Source of the DNA: CAIMZW01 sp037130455
GTDB taxonomy: Bacteria > Actinomycetota > Actinomycetes > Nanopelagicales > Nanopelagicaceae
Direction of reading: 5' to 3'
DNA: 36,888 nucleotides
Assembly (NCBI GenBank): GCA_037130455.1
Contig: JBAXSZ010000010.1
Coordinates: 1-36,888, forward strand
Positions 23,609 through 30,207 of the stretch are shown in pieces. Every line of letters starts with the position of its first letter. Positions within the stretch are counted from its first letter, which is position 1. The position numbers and the translations under genes are program-made. The notes under the pieces are model-generated. The model saw only the letters and a list, made by a program, of their open reading frames with translations, ran no database searches and was not told the origin of the DNA.

Positions 23609-23638
23609 CATGTTCTAACTTACTTAGGAGGTGTCTAG
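23564..23638 (+). CDS. Possible 24-residue coupled mini-ORF between gutM and srlA
   Basis: ATG 23564 shares a base with the gutM stop (TAATG), with AGGAG 4 bases ahead. The ORF runs 24 codons and its TAG shares a base with the srlA GTG start (TAGTG). The peptide begins MIDYLQMGRS and ends LTYLGGV, mildly hydrophobic with several aromatics. The srlA Shine-Dalgarno AGGAGG is inside it. Exact start/stop overlaps on both sides suggest a coupling or leader peptide. Only conservation or ribosome profiling could establish that it is real. Confidence 0.42.
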   Translation: MIDYLQMGRSLKYFNHVLTYLGGV

Positions 23639-24237
23639 TGTTCCTGTCCGGTCTGATTACGTTATCAGCTGTTACGGTGGACAAACCAACCGGCTTTCTT
23701 GGCGCGTTGGCAACTGGCGCTGAAGATTTCATCAAAGTCTTCAACAAAGGTGGATCAGTTCTTCTCAGTCTTATGGGTGGAATTCTTCCAACACTGATTG
23801 TTCTTCTGACTGCAGTTAATGCGCTCGTAAGAATTATCGGTGCAGAACGAATCGAAAATCTTGGTAAGGCTGCTGCGCGTCCTGGAATCCAGTGGTATCC
23901 AGTTCGTTACATCCTTCTTCCATTCGTTGCCGTTTTTGTTCTCACAAACCCTATGGCATACACAATGGGTCGCTTCCTCCCAGAACGCTTCAAGCCAGCG
24001 TTCTATGACTCAGCAGTTTCATTCGTACACCCAATCCTGGGAATCTTCCCTCACGCTAACCCAGGTGAGCTTTTCGTTTACCTCGGTATCGCAACAGGTA
24101 TCAAGGAACTTGGCTTCGGCTTAGGTGACTTGGCTATCCGTTACCTACTCGTAGGCCTTGTTGTCATCTTCATCCGCGGAATCGTTACTGAACGAATCAC
24201 CGCGCGAATGATGGCTAAAGCCGAAAGGAGTGCATAA
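23638..24237 (+). CDS. srlA: PTS glucitol/sorbitol-type EIIC component (SrlA)
   Basis: A 199-residue membrane subunit of a glucitol-family PTS permease. It matches SrlA over its length: GGILPTLIVLLTAVNALVRIIG, LLPFVAVFVLTNPMAYTMGRFLPERFKPAF, GIFPHANPGELFVYLGIATG and a last segment YLLVGLVVIFIRG. About five membrane segments are visible. GTG 23638 follows AGGAGG by 7 bases. It probably forms the sugar channel with the 24240-24788 protein. The real substrate may be another polyol, since no sorbitol-6-phosphate dehydrogenase (SrlD) is present. Codon choice is strongly biased, suggesting high expression. Confidence 0.93.
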   Translation: MFLSGLITLSAVTVDKPTGFLGALATGAEDFIKVFNKGGSVLLSLMGGILPTLIVLLTAVNALVRIIGAERIENLGKAAARPGIQWYPVRYILLPFVAVFVLTNPMAYTMGRFLPERFKPAFYDSAVSFVHPILGIFPHANPGELFVYLGIATGIKELGFGLGDLAIRYLLVGLVVIFIRGIVTERITARMMAKAERSA

Positions 24238-24239
24238 CC

Positions 24240-24788
24240 ATGGAAGGTTTCACAAACTTAATCGTACGGATCGGCCGTGGCGTCGGTGGAGTAGTAGGAA
24301 CTCTCTACCAGGCAGGTCGTGATTCGGTAGATACCGTAATCCGTAACGTCATTCCATTTATGGCGTTTATCTCCTTCATCATCGGTTTAATTCTGACAAC
24401 TGGTGTTGGTGACTGGATCGCTAAAGGTCTGAAGGGCTCTGCTTCTTCACTCCCAGGTCTGTTGCTAATTTCTATCGTCTGCGCAATTCCAATTCTGTCT
24501 CCATTGCTTGGACCAGGAGCTGTTATCGCTCAGATCGTCGGAACTTTGCTCGGTGTTGAAATTGGTAAGGGAAATATCCCTGCGCAATACTCACTACCAG
24601 CACTATTCGCTATCAACCCACAGGTTGGTTGCGACTTCATTCCAGTAGGTCTTGCACTTGGCGAAGCCGAGCCTGAGACTGTCGAGATCGGTGTTCCTGC
24701 GGTTCTGTTCTCCCGCGTGATCACTGGTCCTCTTTCAGTTGTCATCGCTTACTTTGCAAGCTTCGGCCTGTATCACACCAGTAAGTAA
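24240..24788 (+). CDS. PTS glucitol/sorbitol-type second membrane domain (C-terminal part of SrlE) as a separate gene
   Basis: A 182-residue membrane protein that corresponds to the C-terminal, EIIC2-like part of SrlE. It shows NVIPFMAFISFIIGLIL, LLISIVCAIPILSPLLGPGAVIAQIVG, ALFAINPQVGCDFIPVGLALGEAEPETVEIGVPAVLFSR and a last hydrophobic segment. The EIIB domain that normally precedes it in one ~320-residue chain is missing and is encoded by the next gene (24923-25294). It begins 2 bases after the srlA stop with GAAAGGAG just upstream. Confidence 0.9.
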   Translation: MEGFTNLIVRIGRGVGGVVGTLYQAGRDSVDTVIRNVIPFMAFISFIIGLILTTGVGDWIAKGLKGSASSLPGLLLISIVCAIPILSPLLGPGAVIAQIVGTLLGVEIGKGNIPAQYSLPALFAINPQVGCDFIPVGLALGEAEPETVEIGVPAVLFSRVITGPLSVVIAYFASFGLYHTSK

Positions 24789-24805
24789 GAACAAGCACGA
24801 TGGAT

Positions 24806-24835
24806 ATCAAGGTGCGGGGCAACTCGCACCTTGAT
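24806..24835 (+). terminator. Hairpin between the membrane domain and EIIB genes
   Basis: ATCAAGGTGCG, an 8-base loop and CGCACCTTGAT form 11 perfect pairs 17 bases after the stop at 24788. Only TTGCTT follows, not a long T-run, so it may be a partial terminator, a processing site or an mRNA 3' stabiliser that separates expression of the membrane subunits from EIIB/EIIA. The remaining ~85 bases to 24923 are AT-rich and could hold a promoter (TTTTAATAAG near 24894). Confidence 0.6.
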
Positions 24836-24922
24836 TGCTTAAAAGAAAATCTCAGCAAAATCCGAAAAACTTTAACTACCATTAGAGATAACTAGTTTTA
24901 ATAAGCTACCAAGGAGCAAAAC

Positions 24923-25294
24923 ATGGGTGAATACAAGAGCGTAACAATTTCAGCCGGCCGTGGCGGTTGGGGTGGTCCATTGACCATTACACCAACAGAT
25001 GAGAAGCCATATATTTATTCAGTTACCGGTGGTGGAATTCATCCAGTTGCGCAACGAATCGCTGATATAACTGGCGGCACCCCATTTGATGGCTTTAAGA
25101 GCAGCGTGCCATTCGACAAAATTGCTGTCGCCGTTATTGATTGCGGTGGAACTGCCCGAGTAGGCGTTTATCCCATGAAGAAGGTTTTAACCGTGGATAT
25201 CCATGCAACTAGCCCGGCCGGTCCATTGGCAATGTTCATCACAAAAGAACTATTCGTCTCTGGTGTAAAAGCCGACGATATTAAGGAAGGCTAA
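24923..25294 (+). CDS. PTS glucitol/sorbitol-type EIIB domain protein (N-terminal part of SrlE)
   Basis: A 123-residue soluble protein matching the N-terminal EIIB domain of SrlE. SAGRGGWGGPLTI opens the domain. Cys74 in VAVIDCGGTARVGVYPMK is the residue phosphorylated by EIIA. DIHATSPAGPLAMFI and VSGVKADDI close it. AAGGAG lies 6 bases before ATG 24923. It passes phosphate from EIIA to the sugar bound by the two membrane subunits. In enterobacterial SrlE this domain precedes the membrane part in one chain. Here it is a separate gene and comes after it. Confidence 0.93.
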   Translation: MGEYKSVTISAGRGGWGGPLTITPTDEKPYIYSVTGGGIHPVAQRIADITGGTPFDGFKSSVPFDKIAVAVIDCGGTARVGVYPMKKVLTVDIHATSPAGPLAMFITKELFVSGVKADDIKEG

Positions 25295-25299
25295 AGCGG

Positions 25300-25668
25300 T
25301 TGAATGAAATAGTTTATTCAACAACCGTTACATCAGTAGGAGAACTTGTAACCGATTTTCGGGAACAAGGCGTTTTAGTCTTTTTCGGAGAGAACGCTCC
25401 TATTGAGCTCCATGAATTTTCTATCCTTCATAAACCCGATATTGAAACTCGTCCCCCGCAAACCGGAGACACAATTCGATTGAGTGATGAAGAATTCACA
25501 GTCCTAGCAGTGGGATCAGTGGCCGGCGACAACTTAATGAGTCTTGGCCACTTAGATCTAAAAGCAAATGGATTTTCCGAAGCAGAGTTGCCCGGAGATG
25601 TTAACGTCGAAGTTCGAGAACTTCCTTCCGTAAAAGTTGGAGATCGTCTAGAAGTCATCTCGGCTTAG
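25300..25668 (+). CDS. srlB: PTS glucitol/sorbitol-type EIIA component (SrlB)
   Basis: A 122-residue EIIA of the glucitol family, the standard length. His44 in EFSILHKPDIE aligns with the phosphorylated histidine of SrlB, and AVGSVAGDNLMSLGHLDLKANG is the conserved core. It takes phosphate from HPr (16918-17196) and gives it to EIIB Cys74. TTG 25300 is the start, 9 bases after GGAAGG; the nearby ATG at 25304 runs straight into a stop. Only 5 bases separate it from the EIIB gene. Confidence 0.92.
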   Translation: MNEIVYSTTVTSVGELVTDFREQGVLVFFGENAPIELHEFSILHKPDIETRPPQTGDTIRLSDEEFTVLAVGSVAGDNLMSLGHLDLKANGFSEAELPGDVNVEVRELPSVKVGDRLEVISA

Positions 25669-25706
25669 TCGAAACTCAAGCACCACAACAGAAAAGAGAA
25701 AATGAA

Positions 25707-26999
25707 GTGTCTTACTCATCCAGACTTGAAGCACATGCAAAGTCGATCGGAAGAGATACAAAAATTGCCATCGTAGGTGCGGGCCAAATGGGCCATGGAT
25801 TTGGTTGCCAGGTTGATCGCATGCCTGGCCTAACGGTCTCCCTCGTTATTGATATCGATCCAGCCCGTATAACAGCGCTCTACTTAGATCTTGGCGAAGA
25901 AAACCCGGTTATTAGCGATGATAAGAATGACATCACCCAGGCTCTTTTAGCTGGTAAGCGCGTGGGTACCACTGTTTCGTCCTTCTTGTCGGAGTTGCCC
26001 ATTGACTTCGTCGTGGAAGCTACTGGAGTACCTGAAATCGGTGCTCAAATTACTTACTCATGCTTAAAGGCAAAGATGGATGTAGCTGTTTTGAATGTAG
26101 AGATGGATGTAACCATCGGACCGCTACTTCATAAAACAGCCGTTGACAATGGCGTGATCTACACCGTCTGTCACGGAGACGAACCTATCGAAGCAAAGGT
26201 TTTGGTGGACTATGCCCGTGACCTGAATTTCGAAGTTGTCGCCGCTGGAAAGGGAAAGAACAATCCCTTCGAACCATTAAGCAATCCAGATTCAGTTCGC
26301 GAACGTGCCACTGCAAAAAACATGAATCCGAAAATGCTGTGCTCCTTCACTGATGGTTCCAAAACCATGACTGAAATGGTCGCCTTGGCAAATACCACGG
26401 GGATTCCATTATCAAAGCGCGGCATGTATGGACCAGCTGCCACAGTCAAGACCTTGAACAACGTCTTCGCACTCAAAGAAGATGGCGGCGTTCTTGATAA
26501 GGCTGGAGTAATTGATTATTGCACTGGCGATGTAGCCCCTGGAGTCTTCGTTATCGTTCGAAGCGATTCGAAATACATCAACCACGAGATGACTTACCTG
26601 GGTATGGGCCCTGGCCCATACTTCACGTTATATCGCCCTTATCACCTAGCCTCTGTCGAAGCACCTATGTCGGTTGCTCGCGCTGTCGTTGATCGTGAAT
26701 CATCCTTGTTCGCAACCAGTTTGATTGCCGAAGTTGTGACCATGAGTAAAAAAGACTTAGTCGCCGGCGAAAGAATTGACGGTATTGGTGGCTTCACCGT
26801 TCGTGGCTACGCAGATATCGCCGCTGATGCTCGTGCCGAGAACTTAGTTCCAATTGGCTTAATTCAAAATGCCATCATGAAGCGAGATGTACCAGTTGGA
26901 ACATTGCTTACATATGATGATGTAGTACTGGACCAGAACAGTCTGATTGTGGCACTTCGCAAAGAACAAGATGAGATGGGACTTACTTACGCTTCCTAA
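25707..26999 (+). CDS. NAD(P)-dependent oxidoreductase with SAF domain, DRL/homoserine-dehydrogenase-like (COG4091)
   Basis: A 430-residue two-part enzyme. The N-terminal Rossmann domain has IAIVGAGQMGHG (residues 20-31). The middle part carries AGKGKNNPFEPL, FTDGSKTMTEM and GPGPYFTLYRPYH, landmarks of the COG4091 family. The last ~90 residues form an SAF domain (SKKDLVAGERIDGIGG through RDVPVGTLLTYDDV). One studied branch of this family is DRL, a second type of 1-deoxy-D-xylulose 5-phosphate reductoisomerase first found in Brucella; other members act in polyol catabolism with unclear substrates. Here it replaces the sorbitol-6-phosphate dehydrogenase expected after a glucitol PTS. GTG 25707 is the start. 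It ends convergently, overlapping the next gene by 4 bases. Confidence 0.85.
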   Translation: MSYSSRLEAHAKSIGRDTKIAIVGAGQMGHGFGCQVDRMPGLTVSLVIDIDPARITALYLDLGEENPVISDDKNDITQALLAGKRVGTTVSSFLSELPIDFVVEATGVPEIGAQITYSCLKAKMDVAVLNVEMDVTIGPLLHKTAVDNGVIYTVCHGDEPIEAKVLVDYARDLNFEVVAAGKGKNNPFEPLSNPDSVRERATAKNMNPKMLCSFTDGSKTMTEMVALANTTGIPLSKRGMYGPAATVKTLNNVFALKEDGGVLDKAGVIDYCTGDVAPGVFVIVRSDSKYINHEMTYLGMGPGPYFTLYRPYHLASVEAPMSVARAVVDRESSLFATSLIAEVVTMSKKDLVAGERIDGIGGFTVRGYADIAADARAENLVPIGLIQNAIMKRDVPVGTLLTYDDVVLDQNSLIVALRKEQDEMGLTYAS

Positions 27000-27331
27000 T
27001 CACTATCGACTTCTGGTTTAGAAGTATCGCTTGTCAGCCCAAGTTCTCTCATAAGTTTTCGCTGACGTGGGGTTAACGGGTCGCGCTTCTTGGGGGTTTT
27101 ACCAGAGGCAATGACCCGTTTCGCTTCTTCCCTGTTTTGTTGGTCTCGAACTTGACCATCCTCAATAGCCATTTCGCCGGTTGCCATTAATCCCAATTCA
27201 GCCATTAACTCTTCTTGGGCTTGAGTGAATAGACCTTGATTCTGATATTTTTTCAGATACTGAGCTTTTATCTTGGCCGCCTTTGCTTCGGGTGTGAGTT
27301 TTTCCCCACCTCGAAACCGTCTTAGCGCCAT
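26996..27331 (-). CDS. Small charged protein of unknown function
   Basis: I do not recognise this family. The 111-residue product is highly charged and probably helical, with no membrane segment or signal peptide. A short motif occurs twice: ELMAELGLMATGE in the middle and KLMRELGLTSDT near the end, each after a Q/R-rich stretch, which suggests a duplicated helical unit. The N-terminus (MALRRFRGGEKLTPEAKAAK) is basic and could bind nucleic acid (inference). ATG 27331 or TTG 27349 could be the start; TTG has GAGG close upstream. It is convergent with the DRL-like gene and divergent from ispD, with only about 25 bases for both promoters. Confidence 0.7.
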   Translation of the reverse strand: MALRRFRGGEKLTPEAKAAKIKAQYLKKYQNQGLFTQAQEELMAELGLMATGEMAIEDGQVRDQQNREEAKRVIASGKTPKKRDPLTPRQRKLMRELGLTSDTSKPEVDSD

Positions 27332-27356
27332 GAAATTAGTCTGACACAATTACCTC

Positions 27357-28058
27357 ATGAAGTCTCAAATGCGTGCCGCAGTCGTCGTCTTGGCGGCTGG
27401 CTCCGGGTCGCGCTTTGGACACGTCACCAACAAGGTCTGGTTGCCTTTGAGCGGGCGCCGAATTATCTCCAGATCCTTAGTAAATGCCACAAAAAGTTTC
27501 CGCGGTTGCCGAACGATTCTGATTATCAATCCCGATGACGCCCAATTGGCAAAGACGACCCTGGCACGCGAAGTTACCCAGTTAAAAGTCGAAATTGTTC
27601 CAGGCGGCGCGACTCGACACGAATCCGAATACCACGCGTTGACTTATCTCGCCCCAGAAATTGAGTCCGGGGAGATAAATGTAGTTCTTATTCACGATGG
27701 CGCCAGACCCTTGGCCACTAGCTCGCTCTTTCGAAATATTGCCGAGGCCGCACATCGTCACGGAGGTGCGCTTCCGGCTATCAAAGTTTCTCTACGCGAG
27801 ATGGATCTTCAAAGCAGCGAAACAGTTGTCAGAGTCCAAACTCCTCAAGCCTTTCAAGCAGAACCACTTTTAACAGCGTATCGTCAGGCATATCAAGATG
27901 AATTTCACGGAACCGATACGGCGGCCTGTATGGAGAAATATTTTCCAGATATTCAGACAAAAGCCGTTGAAGGCGAAGTATCCAATGTCAAAATTACCTA
28001 CCCGCAAGATCTAGCAATTGCAGAGCACGTACTTGAAGTAAGGAGGTATAAAGATTGA
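27357..28058 (+). CDS. ispD: 2-C-methyl-D-erythritol 4-phosphate cytidylyltransferase (IspD)
   Basis: A 233-residue nucleotidyltransferase with all IspD landmarks. The CTP loop is VVLAAGSGSRFG followed by NKVWLPLSGR, where lysine sits at the catalytic position. PGGATRHESEYHAL, VLIHDGARPLAT, RVQTPQAFQ and GTDTAACME follow, and VKITYPQDLAIAE closes the fold. It makes CDP-methylerythritol from MEP and CTP. The related TarI/CDP-ribitol synthases are an alternative, since the neighbouring PTS handles polyols. It is not in the usual actinobacterial place beside CarD; a degenerate homologue is there instead. No Shine-Dalgarno is seen at ATG 27357, so a leaderless message or ATG 27369 is possible. 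Confidence 0.85.
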   Translation: MKSQMRAAVVVLAAGSGSRFGHVTNKVWLPLSGRRIISRSLVNATKSFRGCRTILIINPDDAQLAKTTLAREVTQLKVEIVPGGATRHESEYHALTYLAPEIESGEINVVLIHDGARPLATSSLFRNIAEAAHRHGGALPAIKVSLREMDLQSSETVVRVQTPQAFQAEPLLTAYRQAYQDEFHGTDTAACMEKYFPDIQTKAVEGEVSNVKITYPQDLAIAEHVLEVRRYKD

Positions 28059-28366
28059 GTAATGAAATGTTAGAAGCGGAACTGCATTGTGCACAATGTC
28101 AGCAAGAAACACTTCATCAATTGCGTTATGCCGGGCGACTTCTTGTTTCTACAACCTGCTCGGTCTGCAAAGCCCAGGTTAAGCACGAATCAAATGATCT
28201 ACGTATTCACTATGCCAAAGATTTGCAGCACCGTATTGCCACAAAACCCTGGCGGCTATGGAAGCGATTTTGGCGGGCACCCAAGGCGGTCTTCTGGAGT
28301 TTTCCACGGAAAGCGTTAGGGCAACCTTTCAAAATTTGGCGCGAATACCGAAATATCGGGAAATAG
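28055..28366 (+). CDS. Small zinc-ribbon-like protein coupled to IspD
   Basis: I cannot name this 103-residue protein. It has two CxxC pairs, CAQC (about residues 12-15) and CSVC (about 35-38), spaced as in a zinc ribbon. The second half is basic and aromatic (KPWRLWKRFWRAPKAVFW) and could lie on the membrane or on nucleic acid. TTG 28055 overlaps the ispD stop as TTGA and has AAGGAGG 9 bases upstream, a strong ribosome site within the ispD end, so expression with ispD is likely. It ends 19 bases before the convergent IspD-like gene. Confidence 0.75.
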   Translation: MSNEMLEAELHCAQCQQETLHQLRYAGRLLVSTTCSVCKAQVKHESNDLRIHYAKDLQHRIATKPWRLWKRFWRAPKAVFWSFPRKALGQPFKIWREYRNIGK

Positions 28367-28385
28367 AAATCACGCTGTTCAGGTC

Positions 28386-29060
28386 TTAGCGAGCCACTGT
28401 TTTTTGCCAATGTAAGAACGATGCCAAGAGCGAGAGTTCATCATTGGAATTCACTCGAATTGATTCCGGATCTGAATCCACATAACTGATTGCAATTTTC
28501 TCTCGAAGCGGCAAAAACCAGCCAGAATTTACTTCATTGCTTTTTTCCTTAAAATCAATTGCGCTGGTTCGCACTATTTCTGGCGAGGAAACTCTTCGAA
28601 CAGTGGTTCGATCGATAGTGTGTTTAATAAAGCGGTCATCGGAAATCGCTTTTAAGGTCTCGGTAAAAGGGGTGGATGCTCTTGCGGCATCTGCGTTTGA
28701 GATTAGGGCTTCCAGAGTGGCGTGAAATTGCCCAATTTGAGTTAGAGGTCGGTTGGAATCATGAACTGCAACAAACTCGTAGTTTGTGAGTTGGGACTTG
28801 ATTTCTTGAGCTAGAGCGGTTGGGTCATTGGGGTCACAGATAATTGGCTGATAATCGATGCCAGCTTCCATCAACATTTCACCGACCTGCACAGAGAGTT
28901 CGTGAGGCATGGCCACTAATATCGGGTGCCTCTCCCCCAACGCCCGAGCAAATGCTTGAGCCACCAGTGCGGAGGACACCAGAACAAAAGAATCCCCCAA
29001 GGGTGCCAGTGCAGTTTTGGAAGTAACTGCAACAACGACCTTGAGGGATGGAATAGTCAC
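28386..29060 (-). CDS. Degenerate IspD-family protein beside CarD
   Basis: A 224-residue protein with the overall order of IspD but without its active-site loop. The strand VVVAV is followed by TSKTALAPLGDSFVLVSS, lacking the glycine-rich AAGxGxR loop and the catalytic lysine. Remnants remain: VAVHDSNRPLT for VHDAARP, TPFTETLKAI, RRVSSPEIVRTSAI for the TPQ region, and VNSNDELSLLASFL. It stands 29 bases after carD, the normal ispD position in actinobacteria, so it may be the original IspD turned non-catalytic while the copy at 27357 does the chemistry. The reading frame is intact, so it is not an obvious pseudogene. Confidence 0.7.
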   Translation of the reverse strand: MTIPSLKVVVAVTSKTALAPLGDSFVLVSSALVAQAFARALGERHPILVAMPHELSVQVGEMLMEAGIDYQPIICDPNDPTALAQEIKSQLTNYEFVAVHDSNRPLTQIGQFHATLEALISNADAARASTPFTETLKAISDDRFIKHTIDRTTVRRVSSPEIVRTSAIDFKEKSNEVNSGWFLPLREKIAISYVDSDPESIRVNSNDELSLLASFLHWQKTVAR

Positions 29061-29089
29061 AAGATTCTGTTTGTATAGGTGAGGCAGGG

Positions 29090-29572
29090 TTATGAAGCCA
29101 AGACCTCGTCAAGGATGACGCCGGCTTTTTCTTCATCGGTACGTTCGGCGAGCGCTAATTCGGAAATCAGAATCTGCTTTGCCTTGGCCAACATTCGCTT
29201 CTCGCCCGCAGATAGACCTCGGTCTAGGTCGCGGCGGTAGAGATCTCGAACAACTTCAGCCACTTTGATAACGTCACCGGAAGCAAGTTTTTCAACATTG
29301 GCTTTGTAGCGACGGGACCAATTGGTGGGTTCTTCGGTGTATGGCTGGCGCAGAACGTTAAATACACGGTCCAATCCAGCGCTATCTACGACATCTCGCA
29401 CTCCGACAAGGTCAACATTTTCTGCTGGAACTCGAACGGTGAGGTCGCCTTGGGCAATCTTGAGGACTAAATAAATCTTGTCTTCGCCTTTAATGGTCCG
29501 AGTCTCAATCGCTTCGATGAGAGCCGCTCCGTGATGGGGATAAACAACGGTTTCGCCGACCTTAAATGACAT
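29090..29572 (-). CDS. carD: CarD-family RNA polymerase-binding transcription regulator
   Basis: A 160-residue CarD. The N-terminal RNA-polymerase-interacting Tudor-like domain is FKVGETVVYPHHGAALIEAIE and the C-terminal helical domain contains NWSRRYKANVEKL, where Trp85 is the residue that wedges into the promoter minor groove in characterised CarD proteins. It stabilises the open complex, including at rRNA promoters. AAAGGC lies about 7 bases before ATG 29572. The 143-base gap to the divergent lipoprotein gene (29573-29715) presumably holds both promoters. A carD/lpqE divergent pair is also known in mycobacteria. Confidence 0.95.
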   Translation of the reverse strand: MSFKVGETVVYPHHGAALIEAIETRTIKGEDKIYLVLKIAQGDLTVRVPAENVDLVGVRDVVDSAGLDRVFNVLRQPYTEEPTNWSRRYKANVEKLASGDVIKVAEVVRDLYRRDLDRGLSAGEKRMLAKAKQILISELALAERTDEEKAGVILDEVLAS

Positions 29573-29715
29573 TCACTTGCCTTTCGGTAGAGGCCAAGGA
29601 TACCAGCAGATTGTGACCTGGCTCTAGCCGTGATTATCGGCTGCCAGCCAGAGGAGAGCAGGCCCATTTTGGCGCCAATTGCGGGAAAATCGCGCTTAAT
29701 CGGTAGCATCTGCTC

Positions 29716-30207
29716 ATGTCCTTGACCTCGAAATTCGCACCTAAGTCGGTAATGGCAGTTTTCATGATTGCTGGTCTGGGATTGACCCTCACCGGGTGTT
29801 CCACTGGCTCAGATGCACCCACCCGGATGATTAAAAAGGTCACCGACGGAGCTGAAGCAGATTCAGGCGCGATCAAGGCCCGTGACGTTCTCCTGGTTGC
29901 TCAACCCGATGGCGCTGCCGCTCTGGTAGGAACAGTGGTCAATACCGGCGACAGCGCCGATCAACTTTTATCCATAAGCGTTGATGGACTGCCAGCCACG
30001 CTTTCTGCCAGCCCTATCGATTTAGTTCTGGACAAGCCCGCAATCTTTGCTGGAGATTCGGCAAATCAAAGCGCGGTTATTCCAGGCTTAAATAAGGCGC
30101 CTAGTTCTCGGGCAACAGTTGTTTTCACTTTCCAAAGCGCAGGTGCAATTACTCTCGATGCAATCGTCCGCGAGAAGAGCGACGTCTACGCCAACGTGGG
30201 AAACTAA
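29716..30207 (+). CDS. LpqE-like lipoprotein
   Basis: A 163-residue predicted lipoprotein. A signal peptide runs from residue 1 to about 27 and ends in the lipobox LTGC, with Cys28 as the lipidated residue. The mature part has alternating strands (ARDVLLVAQPDGAAALVGTV, LSISVDGLPATLS, ATVVFTFQSAGAITLDAIV) resembling the Ig-like/PCuAC fold of LpqE. The divergent position beside carD matches mycobacterial lpqE. Function is not established; copper handling has been suggested for the wider fold. ATG 29716 has TAGCAT 7 bases upstream and no Shine-Dalgarno, so a leaderless message is possible. Its stop overlaps the convergent regX3 by 4 bases. Confidence 0.75.
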   Translation: MSLTSKFAPKSVMAVFMIAGLGLTLTGCSTGSDAPTRMIKKVTDGAEADSGAIKARDVLLVAQPDGAAALVGTVVNTGDSADQLLSISVDGLPATLSASPIDLVLDKPAIFAGDSANQSAVIPGLNKAPSSRATVVFTFQSAGAITLDAIVREKSDVYANVGN

